Below are positions 1 through 7,354 of a stretch of DNA of 21,086 nt, piece by piece. The translations under genes were made by a program, and so were the position numbers. The notes beneath the pieces are model-generated. The model ran no database searches. It worked only from the letters and a program-made list of their open reading frames with translations, and had not been told where the DNA came from. Source of the DNA: an uncultured Clostridia bacterium (GTDB taxonomy: Bacteria > Bacillota > Clostridia > Christensenellales > Aristaeellaceae); NCBI GenBank assembly GCA_934631055.1, contig CAKTXP010000024.1, positions 1 to 21,086 of the forward strand, written 5' to 3'. Position 1 is the stretch's first letter. Every line of letters begins with the position of its first letter.

Positions 1-1065
1 TTATAACGCCAGCATTCTCTCTCCCGTCCTCGCGTCAATCGCAATCATCTGAGATTCGCTCTCCCCTTCAAATTCGCCCCATACCCGAATCAGCCATGCC
101 GGACGCGCCATCGCCTGCGTCAGCGCCCGGTCTTCCGCCAGCATCACATAGCCCAGCCGTATCTCAGATACATGCGCATCCTCAAGATAGAGTTCCTCTG
201 AATTGATCGCTTTGCACGCTTCCAGCGCATCGCGGACAGGAATCGGCGCAAACGCCTCGCCCACCGCTTTTTCCTCTGTCGGAACAAAACCCAGCCTCAA
301 TTTTTCGATTCCTCTGCGGCTGACCTGCGCCGTGATGACCGTGCGCGGCGTTTCCCATTCGTATATGCCCGGCATATGTTCATCCGTTTCCATGATAGGC
401 AAACTATGGAACAACTGTCGATAGCTCAACTCGTAATACTCGTCTTCCTTCGTCCAGTCTTCGATGAGCGTTTCATCCGGACTGACGCCATGTTCGCGGT
501 GCGCCTTCGTCGCCGCTTCCAAATCGCTCACACTGAAGGATTCCGCAAAGACCGGCTCTTTCTGAATCTCAACGCCCAACGCTGTCAGAATTGGCTGGAT
601 TTTTTCTGTCGCCGCCCGAATCGGAAAATCCTCAAGCGGCGCAGCCTCAACCCTCTCGCCGACGCTCCTGTTCCACTTTTCTATGGGATAATATGCCGCT
701 TCCGCTTCCAAGCGCCATTGTGTCGCCCGCAGGAACTGCTGAGCATACGGCGAAAATCGGGCACTGTCTTTTTTCCAAAACACTTCCTCGCCTTCGGTCA
801 AAAAGACAATATCGTCATATCTGCGTTTTTCAAGCTCTTTCCCTTTGCCGAACCACAACGATAGGTCAAACCTCTTTTCCGGCTCATTGCCCAAATCAAG
901 ATTAGTTACCTCATAAGTCTGAACGTGCTCAACCTCCGTTCCGTAAATCTCCGCAGCGATTAAAACCGGCTTTTCGCCGATGTTCAGCGTCATTTCGATA
1001 CGTTCCGCTTTCGCCGTTCCCATCAGCAACAGCATCGTCAGCACCGCCGCCCACCGCATTTTCAT
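1..1065 (-). CDS. Secreted protein of unknown function, third gene of an ECF sigma operon
   Basis: 354 residues, complete: the stop codon is the first three bases of the window. Residues 1-20 are a clear signal peptide (basic MKMR, hydrophobic core, Ala-Lys-Ala end), so the protein should be exported. The rest is a soluble acidic domain with no motif I recognise; length and context recall the DUF6034-type exported proteins of Firmicutes, but I cannot confirm that. Its ATG overlaps the stop of the DUF4179-like gene as ATGA, so translation is probably coupled and it belongs to the same transcript as the sigma factor. Context suggests an envelope sensor or target of the sigma/anti-sigma pair; that is inference. 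Confidence 0.8.
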   Translation of the reverse strand: MKMRWAAVLTMLLLMGTAKAERIEMTLNIGEKPVLIAAEIYGTEVEHVQTYEVTNLDLGNEPEKRFDLSLWFGKGKELEKRRYDDIVFLTEGEEVFWKKDSARFSPYAQQFLRATQWRLEAEAAYYPIEKWNRSVGERVEAAPLEDFPIRAATEKIQPILTALGVEIQKEPVFAESFSVSDLEAATKAHREHGVSPDETLIEDWTKEDEYYELSYRQLFHSLPIMETDEHMPGIYEWETPRTVITAQVSRRGIEKLRLGFVPTEEKAVGEAFAPIPVRDALEACKAINSEELYLEDAHVSEIRLGYVMLAEDRALTQAMARPAWLIRVWGEFEGESESQMIAIDARTGERMLAL

Positions 1066-2075
1066 TCTTCATCCGCTCCTTCCACAACCGCCGTATTTTT
1101 ATCGAAATCCAGCGTTATCACACTCTTTAACCCTCGCACGCCAAGCGTCAACCGGTGCGGCAGGCTCGTCGGCAATCCCGTTTGTATCGTCAGCAGATAG
1201 CCCGTCTGCGCATTACCTTCGCGCTTAACGCTTCCGCCGTAACGATTGTTGATGGTGTCATTCGGACTGTCAACATAGAATAGCGGTAACGCTTCACCAA
1301 GCTGTACGCCCGGCTGATACCGAATTTCCAATGTCGCGCCCAGCGCCGTATAGCTGACACAGACATGCTCAACGGACAGCCATCCTTCCAGTTCAGCTGA
1401 CACATCCATCTCAACGGTTTCCGGCACAATGCGCGGCAAATCAAATTCTAACGTTCCGACATGCCGGTTCCCCCAGCGATTGCCGTCTGCCGTCATCGTC
1501 GCACATTTCAGTGACACATGAACCTTGTCCGTATCTACTGCCTTATCAAGCGTTTCGCTGATATAGAGATTCAGCATGCCGTTCTCGTCAACCTGTCCTT
1601 CCGTCATGCCGGTATGGCTCTTTTGTCCCCCGATTCCGTCCAGCCAGCAATCCACGCGGACGCGGTCGCTGCGAACATTGTCATTCTGACCTTCCAGAAC
1701 GGCAAACCGTCCCTCCGTCGCCTGAATAGCCAATACAGCCTGCAACGTTCTGCCGTCAAATACGGCTTCTTGAACAGTAAATGCCGCGTCATCCATCCTT
1801 CCGCCAGTCTGTATGATACCGCTTTCAATCAATGTGACTGCATCAGGCGATGCGTCCCGCCAGAAATGCGCCAATCCCCAATAGCCTGCGGCGGCTGCCG
1901 TCGCAACGAAAAGCGTTATCGCTGCCGCCAATACAATTGCCCATCGATACCGCCCACCGCTTTGTTTTTGCGCTGCCATCGCCCGAATCAACGCGTTTTC
2001 CTGCCGTGCGTCAAAACCGCCTGGCAGGGCAATCTTTTCCGTATGCAGTCGATTCTCCAATTCCCACTCTGTCAA
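1062..2075 (-). CDS. DUF4179-like membrane protein, probable anti-sigma factor
   Basis: 337 residues. The N-terminal 40 residues are cytoplasmic in character, followed by one hydrophobic helix (about residues 45-65, Ala/Val/Ile rich) and a large extracytoplasmic beta-rich domain. This is the layout of DUF4179 proteins, which act as anti-sigma factors encoded next to ECF sigma genes. The start is TTG: the revcomp reads AAAAGGAGG, six bases, TTG, and this TTG overlaps the sigma-factor stop as TTGA. No ATG fits better. Likely role: hold the sigma factor at the membrane and release it on an envelope signal. The family assignment is from architecture and position, not from a search. Confidence 0.8.
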   Translation of the reverse strand: MTEWELENRLHTEKIALPGGFDARQENALIRAMAAQKQSGGRYRWAIVLAAAITLFVATAAAAGYWGLAHFWRDASPDAVTLIESGIIQTGGRMDDAAFTVQEAVFDGRTLQAVLAIQATEGRFAVLEGQNDNVRSDRVRVDCWLDGIGGQKSHTGMTEGQVDENGMLNLYISETLDKAVDTDKVHVSLKCATMTADGNRWGNRHVGTLEFDLPRIVPETVEMDVSAELEGWLSVEHVCVSYTALGATLEIRYQPGVQLGEALPLFYVDSPNDTINNRYGGSVKREGNAQTGYLLTIQTGLPTSLPHRLTLGVRGLKSVITLDFDKNTAVVEGADEE

Positions 2076-2563
2076 AGCGCTTCCTCCTTTTCCATCATCG
2101 CCTTGAGCTTCTGCCGCCCACGCGTCAATCTGGATGAAACCGTGCCGCGCGTCAGCCTGAGCGCCCGTGAAATCTCCGCAAGGCTCATGTCCTCCGCGTA
2201 AAACATCGTCAACGGCACACTGTATTTTTCATCCAGCTTTTTCACTTCATCCCAAATATCGGCTCGTTTCTGTTCCGGCGTCGGACGGTCAAACACACTC
2301 TGTTCGTCGCTGGGCGTCTCCCGCTTCCGTGTTCGCAGTACCTTGTGAGAAGCGTTCACCGTAATGCGCATCAGCCACGGTCTGACCGCGTCCCACGACC
2401 GCAACGAACCGATATGCGCATATGCTTTCATCGTAGCCTCGGCAACAGCTTCTTCCGCGTCGCTGTCATTTCGAAGCATCATGCGCGCCACGCGGAACAT
2501 GCCTGCGCGGTTCTGCCGGATTGCCGAGACAAACTGCTCGTCGCGCCGCTCTTTATCCTCCAC
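2072..2563 (-). CDS. ECF-type RNA polymerase sigma factor
   Basis: 163 residues, typical for a group 4 sigma factor. Region 2 covers about residues 10-80, with the region-2 run around DAEEAVAEATMKAYAHI and RPWLMRITVN. Region 4 covers about 105-155, with a helix-turn-helix around SLAEISRALRLTRGTVSSRL. No region 1 or 3 is present. The start is GTG with GGAGG seven bases upstream. It is first in a three-gene operon with the membrane anti-sigma-like gene, so it probably controls an envelope response and possibly its own operon. A CGTC motif at the right distance for an ECF -10 lies upstream (about 2608-2611 on the minus strand), but no -35 fits it. Confidence 0.93.
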   Translation of the reverse strand: MEDKERRDEQFVSAIRQNRAGMFRVARMMLRNDSDAEEAVAEATMKAYAHIGSLRSWDAVRPWLMRITVNASHKVLRTRKRETPSDEQSVFDRPTPEQKRADIWDEVKKLDEKYSVPLTMFYAEDMSLAEISRALRLTRGTVSSRLTRGRQKLKAMMEKEEAL

Positions 2564-2588
2564 GCTTTACTCCTCCATTTGTTTTTTC

Positions 2589-2600
2589 GTATCGCGATAC
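2589..2600. promoter_or_regulatory. Perfect 12-bp palindrome upstream of the ECF sigma gene
   Basis: GTATCGCGATAC reads identically on both strands and lies about 25 bp upstream of the sigma-factor start, between the likely transcription start and the ribosome binding site. It could be an operator or a small RNA stem in the leader. No regulator is identified. Confidence 0.3.
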
Positions 2601-2675
2601 ACCTTTAAGACGCACAGGTAAGGGGAAAGTCTGCATGTTTCATTCCTTTCCAACACAAAAATGAATATCATTCGT

Positions 2676-2712
2676 CCTCGTGAGCAAAATGCCGGGGGGG
2701 TTTCTCACGAGG
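2676..2712. repeat. 9-bp inverted repeat in the gap between rplT and the ECF operon
   Basis: CCTCGTGAG (2676-2684) and CTCACGAGG (2704-2712) are perfect inverted copies around a 19-base loop containing seven Gs. There is no T-run on either side, so it is not a standard terminator. It may be a regulatory hairpin of the ECF operon leader. Confidence 0.35.
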
Positions 2713-2740
2713 GTAATCTTATGCCGTTTTTCCATGGTAC

Positions 2741-2772
2741 AAAAAAAGAGAACCGGAAAACTCCGATTCTCT
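2741..2772 (-). terminator. Rho-independent terminator of infC-rpmI-rplT
   Basis: On the minus strand AGAGAA-T-CGG pairs with CCG-G-TTCTCT (one internal mismatch, six-base loop) and is followed by seven Ts. It lies 16 bp after the rplT stop. Confidence 0.88.
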
Positions 2773-2788
2773 GAAAGCACGCGATAGC

Positions 2789-3139
2789 TTACGCGTTCTT
2801 CGCGACCTCAACGAGCTTGGCGAACGCCGCCGCGTCGTTGACAGCCAGATCAGCCAGAACCTTGCGGTTCAGGTCGATGCCAGCCTTCTTCAGACCGCAG
2901 ATGAACTTGGAATAGGACATGCCGTTGATGCGGGTCGCCGCATTGATACGGGCAATCCACAGGGAACGGAAGTCGCGCTTACGCAGCTTACGGCCGATGT
3001 AAGCGTAACGCAGGGAACGCATGACCTGCTCCTGCGCGGCGCGGTACTGCTTGGACTTGGAGCCATAGTAGCCCTTCGCCAGCTTCATGATTTTCCTGCG
3101 CTTCTTATGGGCGTTGACAGCCCCTTTGATTCTTGCCAT
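2789..3139 (-). CDS. rplT: 50S ribosomal protein L20
   Basis: 116 residues, the usual L20 length, starting [16 protein letters not shown]. The basic N-terminal arm that threads into the large subunit and the conserved [15 protein letters not shown] and INAATR segments are all present. L20 binds 23S rRNA early in 50S assembly. In Firmicutes it also represses its own operon by binding the infC leader, which fits the leader structure here. ATG is preceded by AGGAGG at eight bases. It is the last gene of the infC-rpmI-rplT operon, 28 bp after rpmI, followed by a terminator. Confidence 0.98.
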   Translation of the reverse strand: MARIKGAVNAHKKRRKIMKLAKGYYGSKSKQYRAAQEQVMRSLRYAYIGRKLRKRDFRSLWIARINAATRINGMSYSKFICGLKKAGIDLNRKVLADLAVNDAAAFAKLVEVAKNA

Positions 3140-3167
3140 GGTTTAAACCTCCTAGCCGGCTGGGCTC

Positions 3168-3365
3168 TTACTTGTACGGGATGAGCTTCTTCATCGTGCC
3201 GGCGTAGCTCTGAGAAACATACGCGGTACGACGCAGGTTGCGCTTGGTCTTACGGGTCTTCTTGTTGAGGATGTGACGCTTGAAGGCCTTGGCGCGCTTT
3301 ACGAGACCATTCTTGGTCAGGGCGAGGCGCTTGGCAGCGCCGCGATGAGTTTTCTGCTTAGGCAT
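3168..3365 (-). CDS. rpmI: 50S ribosomal protein L35
   Basis: 65 residues starting [13 protein letters not shown], the conserved L35 N-terminus; very basic throughout, ending in a [16 protein letters not shown] tail. The open frame runs 26 codons further upstream, into the infC end, but the L35 family start and the GGAGAGGAGG ribosome binding site about ten bases ahead both select the ATG at 3365. It is a structural protein of the large ribosomal subunit. It is co-transcribed between infC and rplT, 25 bp after infC. Confidence 0.97.
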   Translation of the reverse strand: MPKQKTHRGAAKRLALTKNGLVKRAKAFKRHILNKKTRKTKRNLRRTAYVSQSYAGTMKKLIPYK

Positions 3366-3390
3366 AAGGGGAATCCTCCTCTCCGGATCT

Positions 3391-3933
3391 TTATTCTTTC
3401 GGAGCCTGTTGTTTGGCTTCTTTGCTGGGGTCTTTCGGAGCAAGGATCATGATCATGTGGCGTCCCTCGACGAGGGGCTTGCGTTCCACAACAGCCACGT
3501 CCTTCACCCGCGTGACGAAATCCTGCATAACCGCCAGACCGATCTCCTGATGGGTGATCTGCCTGCCGCGGAAGCGGATCGAAACCTTGACCTTGTCTCC
3601 ACCCTGAAGGAATTTGACAGCCGCTTTCGCCTTGGTCTGGATATCGTTCTCCTCGATCGTGGCGGAAAGCTGTACTTCCTTGATGGAAACGACCTTTTGA
3701 TTCCGGCGGATCTCGCGCTCCTTCTTTGCCTGCTCGTAACGGTACTTATCGTAATCCATCAGCTTGCAGACAGGCGGTTTCGCGGTGGGAACAATCTTCA
3801 CCAGATCAAGCCCAGCCTCTTCGGCCAGTTCAAGCGCCTTTCGGATCGGCTGCACGCCGAGCTGTTCACCGTTCTGGTCGATGACACGCACCTCGCGGTC
3901 GCGGATTTCCTCGTTCATCATCAGATCTGCCAT
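3391..3933 (-). CDS. infC: Translation initiation factor IF-3
   Basis: 180 residues with the usual two domains: the N-domain ([20 protein letters not shown] at about residues 6-25), a basic helical linker ([15 protein letters not shown]) and the C-domain ([16 protein letters not shown]). IF-3 binds the 30S subunit and checks start codons. The open frame extends to 3993, but the ATG at 3933 gives the family's N-terminus. The GGAGG lies 15 bases before this ATG, which is long; an in-frame ATC only three bases after GGAGG is an alternative, since infC genes often use AUU/AUC starts. The C-terminus ([11 protein letters not shown]) is a charged tail. First gene of the operon, preceded by an attenuator leader. 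Confidence 0.96.
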   Translation of the reverse strand: MADLMMNEEIRDREVRVIDQNGEQLGVQPIRKALELAEEAGLDLVKIVPTAKPPVCKLMDYDKYRYEQAKKEREIRRNQKVVSIKEVQLSATIEENDIQTKAKAAVKFLQGGDKVKVSIRFRGRQITHQEIGLAVMQDFVTRVKDVAVVERKPLVEGRHMIMILAPKDPSKEAKQQAPKE

Positions 3934-3963
3934 GTTGTTTGCGATACACCTCCATAAAATCTC

Positions 3964-4070
3964 TTGCACAGATGTGCAAAAAAGAGCGGGCAAGCATGCC
4001 CGCTCTTTACATAGCTAAAGAACGCCACTGTGCCGCGGCAACCGAATCGCCGGGCGAGAAGCGGGCAAGC
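3964..4070 (-). promoter_or_regulatory. infC leader attenuator (L20-leader type)
   Basis: Within the roughly 150-nt leader, minus-strand AAAGAGCGGGCA pairs with TGCCCGCTCTTT (3981-4008, 12 bp, four-base loop) and is followed by more Ts: an intrinsic terminator ahead of infC. An 11-base element (AGCGGGCAAGC on the plus strand) occurs twice, at 3985-3995 inside the terminator and at 4060-4070 upstream. The upstream copy can pair with the terminator's 5' arm, giving a mutually exclusive antiterminator. A further hairpin (TTGCACA/TGTGCAA, 3964-3979) lies before the ribosome binding site. Known Firmicutes L20 leaders work by L20-dependent termination; the assignment here is from position and fold, not from a covariance-model match. 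Confidence 0.75.
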
Positions 4071-4091
4071 TTCTACTTCGTTACCTCAAGA

Positions 4092-4120
4092 AGTATACGC
4101 CATGAAGCCCGTTTTGTCAA
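4092..4120 (-). promoter_or_regulatory. Sigma-A promoter of infC-rpmI-rplT
   Basis: On the minus strand: TTGACA (4115-4120), 17-bp spacer, TATACT (4092-4097). The start point should be near 4085, giving a leader of about 150 nt. Confidence 0.88.
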
Positions 4121-4165
4121 GCGTTTTTTTCTTTTTTCTGAACTTTCTGCCTTTTATTCCGGCTT

Positions 4166-4915
4166 TCAGTCCTTTTCGCCCGCCGTCATGCGCAGACGCT
4201 GAGCAAGCATACCGATCATCTGCGCGTTCGTCGGCTTTCCGCGCATCGGGTCGATGGTGTTTCCGAAAAAATCGTATACCTGCTGTGCGCCGGTCGAGTC
4301 CATCGTGCTTTCGACCGCGTGGCGGATGAGCCGCTCGACCGTCGATTCCGTCGTCCGGCAATGCACGGCAATGGGCTTATAGAGCCTTTCCCCAACGGCA
4401 TACATCCGAGATTCGTCCTTCCACGCCAGCGCCGCCGCCCGAGAGAGATAGTCGTAACCGCGCAGCGCCGGCTTCATGCCCATTCCTTCAAGCATGTTTC
4501 CCACGCGGCGGCAGGCGGGCGTCAAAGACAGCCAGTCGATCTCTTCCCGAACTTTGACGATCATCTCTTCCAGCGCGGCGGCAAGCTGGTTTTCTTCCCA
4601 CGGCACGCGAACCAGCGTCGTGACTCCGCGGCGCATGAATCCCTCCTGCGCAAACGGCATCATGCACCCGCCGATGACCCGCGGCATCCGCTCGCCGAAC
4701 ATCTCCTTCATCTTGTCCACAACGCCCAGTCCGTCGATGAGCGGCAGCACCGCATCGACGACCAGAATATCCGGTCGGCATTTCTGCGCCGCTATCATCG
4801 CCGCCTCTCCGGTCTGGACGACGCGGCAGATGCAGTCCTGTTCGTCCTCGATGAGCCGCAGCCTGTGGACAACCGACCTGCTGTCGCGCATCGCGCAGAG
4901 GATCTGTGTCTTCAT
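4166..4915 (-). CDS. spo0A: Spo0A-type sporulation response regulator with a degenerate receiver
   Basis: 249 residues, close to the Spo0A length. The C-terminal DNA-binding domain (about 140-245) has the Spo0A signature: GYDYLSRA, TESTVERLIRHAVE and GKPTNAQMIGMLAQRLRM. The N-terminal receiver (1-115) keeps the phospho-acceptor Asp54 (ILVVDAVLP) and one acidic-pocket Asp (residue 11). The neighbouring pocket Asp is Arg, the conserved Thr is Cys (VIGGCMM) and the conserved Lys before Pro is Val (VRVPW). The start at 4915 gives the family N-terminus with AAGGCGG upstream; the frame runs further but overlaps spoIVB. It lies 29 bp after spoIVB, the classic Firmicutes order. It is the master regulator of sporulation entry; phosphorylation may differ from B. 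subtilis. Confidence 0.92.
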   Translation of the reverse strand: MKTQILCAMRDSRSVVHRLRLIEDEQDCICRVVQTGEAAMIAAQKCRPDILVVDAVLPLIDGLGVVDKMKEMFGERMPRVIGGCMMPFAQEGFMRRGVTTLVRVPWEENQLAAALEEMIVKVREEIDWLSLTPACRRVGNMLEGMGMKPALRGYDYLSRAAALAWKDESRMYAVGERLYKPIAVHCRTTESTVERLIRHAVESTMDSTGAQQVYDFFGNTIDPMRGKPTNAQMIGMLAQRLRMTAGEKD

Positions 4916-4944
4916 GATATGGAAACCGCCTTTCCTTATACGCC

Positions 4945-6201
4945 TTATGCGGCGGCGTCCTCTGCCGTCTGCTCCAGTGCGTCGCTTCTGCTCAGCATCC
5001 ACTCGATATACATGCCGTATCCCTGTGTCGCGTCGTTCAGGTATACATGCGTCACCGCGCCAATGATTCGCCCATCCTGCAAGATCGGGCTTCCGCTCAT
5101 GCCCTGCACGATGCCGCCCGTCTTTTGCAGCAGCCTTTCATCCGTGACCCGAAGGATCATGCCTTTCTGGCTCGGTTCGCTCTGCGAAAAGCACCGGACG
5201 ATCTCGATGCCGTATTCCTTCGGTCCTTCCGAATCGACCGTGGCAAGGATGCTCGCCGCGCCGACATGAACCGTGTCCCGCGTTCCGACAGGCAGCCCCT
5301 GCGGATACACCAAGCCTTCCTGCCCGTTTTCCATCACGCCATAGATGCCATATTCCCCGTTTTCAAGCAAGCTGCCGATCTGCGTTCCCTCTTTAAGGAA
5401 GTTTCCCTTCAATTCGCCAGCCCTGCCGCTCTGTCCCCGCGTCACGCCGACGACGCTTGCCCGCAGGATCGCGCCTTCCCGCGTATCTAAAATCTTTCCC
5501 GTGTCTCCATCGACGATGGCATGCCCGAGCGCGCCATATGCGCCGGTTTTTGGGTCAATATAGGTCAACGTACCGACGCCCGCCGTGCTGTCCCGCACCC
5601 AGACGCCGAGCCTGCGTTTGCCGTCCGATTCATCGACCGGCGCGGAAACATCGACGATCATCTTCTGCCCCGCGCGCAGAATTTCCAGCCGCACAGTCTC
5701 GTTTTTCGCATTTCCGACCTGTTCTGCAAGCTCTTTCGTGCTGAGGATCGTCCTTCCCTCTGCCGACAGGATGACGTCGCCCGTCTTGAGCGCTCGCCCC
5801 TGCTGTCGGCTTGAGCCGGAGACGACCAGCACACCGCGCGTTTTGAGCGCCACGCCGACCGCCTGCCCGCCGGGGATGAGCGTCCGCTCTTCCACGACGT
5901 TGACGCGCGTTTCATGAACGGGGATCAAGCCGAGCAGCGAGAACGTCACGCTCGTCTCTCCGCCCTGCTGCGCGCTGAGCGCCACACCGACCCGCTCGTC
6001 CTGCGAAGCCATCACGCTGACCGTTTCCCCCTGCGCGCTGGCATACATCGGCAGCCCTGTCTGAATCAGATGAACCTGCCCCGATGAAAGCGTCAGGGTA
6101 TCCGGCAGGGAAGCCGCCTGACGCACCCATGGCAGATAATTGCATACAAACGCAAGCGCAGAAAGAAAAACACCCAGTTTTCGCCGCGATCTGATCTCCA
6201 T
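4945..6201 (-). CDS. spoIVB: SpoIVB serine peptidase (family S55)
   Basis: 418 residues. A membrane-spanning or signal segment lies at about 8-25, a PDZ domain at about 105-185, and the S55 peptidase domain follows. Catalytic residues by alignment to B. subtilis: His227 (GALGHAIVDGD), Asp354 (RVTDERL) and Ser369 (VQGMSGSP). SpoIVB is secreted from the forespore and cleaves SpoIVFA, which frees pro-sigma-K processing in the mother cell. The ATG at 6201 is chosen over an upstream start because GGAGG sits seven bases before it. It lies 54 bp after nrdR and directly before spo0A. Confidence 0.95.
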   Translation of the reverse strand: MEIRSRRKLGVFLSALAFVCNYLPWVRQAASLPDTLTLSSGQVHLIQTGLPMYASAQGETVSVMASQDERVGVALSAQQGGETSVTFSLLGLIPVHETRVNVVEERTLIPGGQAVGVALKTRGVLVVSGSSRQQGRALKTGDVILSAEGRTILSTKELAEQVGNAKNETVRLEILRAGQKMIVDVSAPVDESDGKRRLGVWVRDSTAGVGTLTYIDPKTGAYGALGHAIVDGDTGKILDTREGAILRASVVGVTRGQSGRAGELKGNFLKEGTQIGSLLENGEYGIYGVMENGQEGLVYPQGLPVGTRDTVHVGAASILATVDSEGPKEYGIEIVRCFSQSEPSQKGMILRVTDERLLQKTGGIVQGMSGSPILQDGRIIGAVTHVYLNDATQGYGMYIEWMLSRSDALEQTAEDAAA

Positions 6202-6255
6202 GCTCAAGCCTCCGTTTCGCTTTTCGCGGCTTAGCATGGTTTTCTATCGCTTCGC

Positions 6256-6723
6256 TTATTCCTCCGGTTTTTTCTGGCTGTCCAGCAAAAGCTGAAGTTC
6301 CTGCATGAAGGACTGAACGTCCTTAAACTGGCGATATACAGATGCAAAGCGGATATATGCAACTTCGTCAAGCGTTTTGAGTCCGTCCATGACGATGCGC
6401 CCGATCTGCTCGGTCGTTACTTCCTCTTCCGGCTGCTGGCATACGCTGGTCTCGACTTTGCGGACGAGCTTTTCGATGTCCTCCAGCGAGACCGGACGCT
6501 TTTCGCATGCCTTGATGATGCCGCTGCGCACCTTGGACGCGTCAAACTGTTCGCGGCGCTTATCTTTTTTGACCACCAGCACGGGGAGCATCTCGATTTT
6601 TTCGTAAGTCGTAAACCTGCGTTTGCATTCCTCGCACTCGCGGCGGCGGCGTATCGCGCCATCCTCTGTCGGGCGCGAATCGACCACGCGGCTCTCCGTA
6701 CAGTTACAGTATATGCACTTCAT
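6256..6723 (-). CDS. nrdR: NrdR, zinc-finger/ATP-cone transcriptional repressor
   Basis: 155 residues, full length. The N-terminal zinc ribbon has Cys3, Cys6, Cys30 and Cys33 (MKCIYC and CEECKRRF). An ATP-cone follows (about 46-135) beginning [14 protein letters not shown] and including [13 protein letters not shown]. NrdR senses ATP/dATP and represses ribonucleotide reductase operons by binding NrdR boxes. ATG is preceded by AAAGGGG. It is the first gene of a likely nrdR-spoIVB-spo0A transcript; linking it to sporulation genes may be only positional. The ribbon has one residue fewer between the Cys pairs than the common form. Confidence 0.97.
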   Translation of the reverse strand: MKCIYCNCTESRVVDSRPTEDGAIRRRRECEECKRRFTTYEKIEMLPVLVVKKDKRREQFDASKVRSGIIKACEKRPVSLEDIEKLVRKVETSVCQQPEEEVTTEQIGRIVMDGLKTLDEVAYIRFASVYRQFKDVQSFMQELQLLLDSQKKPEE

Positions 6724-6737
6724 GATCTTTTACCCCT

Positions 6738-6839
6738 TTATTCTGCAAATTTGTGATGGATGTCTTTCCGTGCTTCATCAGCCGTGCGCGCAAAACCGCG
6801 TGATTTGCAGCGTTTCATCAGCAAGGCATCCGGCATCAT
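6738..6839 (-). CDS. Possible 33-residue leader ORF upstream of nrdR
   Basis: An ORF of 33 codons starting ATGATGCCG, its TAA overlapping the nrdR ribosome binding site (TAAAGGGG). The predicted transcription start lies about six bases before its ATG, so the mRNA would be almost leaderless and has no ribosome binding site. The product is basic and Lys/Arg/His rich with no recognised domain. It may be chance; the abutment to the nrdR ribosome binding site is the only reason to list it. Confidence 0.25.
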   Translation of the reverse strand: MMPDALLMKRCKSRGFARTADEARKDIHHKFAE

Positions 6840-6851
6840 GTTGGTTTATAT

Positions 6852-6880
6852 ATTATACCTTTTCCCCTCCGAATCGTAAA
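6852..6880 (-). promoter_or_regulatory. Sigma-A-like promoter for nrdR-spoIVB-spo0A
   Basis: Minus strand: TTTACG (6875-6880, four of six), 17-bp spacer, TATAAT (6852-6857). The leader to nrdR is about 120 nt. No obvious NrdR box was seen. Confidence 0.65.
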
Positions 6881-6888
6881 CACCTATT

Positions 6889-7131
6889 TTATCCGCATCC
6901 GTTCGTCGAAACGAGGATAACGTCGTCCCCGATGCAGGCGATCTGCCGCCATGGGATCTCTAATTGGTTTTTATCCGTCCGAAACATGCTGCAAAACCCG
7001 CTGCCGCCGCATACGATCAGCGCAAGCGCCTGCCCGCTGTTCGGGTCAAGCACGATGTCGCACGCCCGCCCGATCAGCCTGCCGTCGCCGATGCAGATGA
7101 TATCCTTCTTTTTTAACTCGGAAAACGTCAT
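6889..7131 (-). CDS. ymxH: YlmC/YmxH family PRC-barrel sporulation protein
   Basis: 80 residues in the PRC-barrel pattern of YlmC/YmxH proteins: an N-terminal MTFSELKKKDIICIGDGRLIG, a central LALIVCGG and a C-terminal IPWRQIACIGDDVILV. The frame runs 23 codons further upstream but the family start and a weak AGGCGG select 7131. YlmC/YmxH genes commonly sit next to sigG in spore formers and are linked to sporulation; the biochemical role is not known. It is divergent from sigG here. Whether it is ylmC or ymxH cannot be decided from this sequence. Confidence 0.85.
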   Translation of the reverse strand: MTFSELKKKDIICIGDGRLIGRACDIVLDPNSGQALALIVCGGSGFCSMFRTDKNQLEIPWRQIACIGDDVILVSTNGCG

Positions 7132-7354
7132 GCTTCCGCCTGCCTTTCCCTCTTGATTCAGCTCATGAAAAATCGTCCAAAGAATCGACCGCGCGTACAA
7201 AACTCTGACGCTTTACAGACTGCGGCAGACGCAGGTTCAGCTTGTTTTTTTCGCCTCTTTATGCAGGCGACGCCCAATTATAACCATGCTCAATCAGAAT
7301 ATTTTGCCTGCTTTGACGTCATAATCCCAGTATCGAAACAAGGGAGGCGACCTC

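Noticed and set aside
2600..2660. Complete ECF promoter for the sigma operon
   Set aside because: TGAAAC and CGTC are both present on the minus strand but 24 bp apart, too far for an ECF promoter (about 16).
7132..7354. Sigma-F/G promoter for sigG
   Set aside because: No -35/-10 pair with acceptable spacing could be found by eye.
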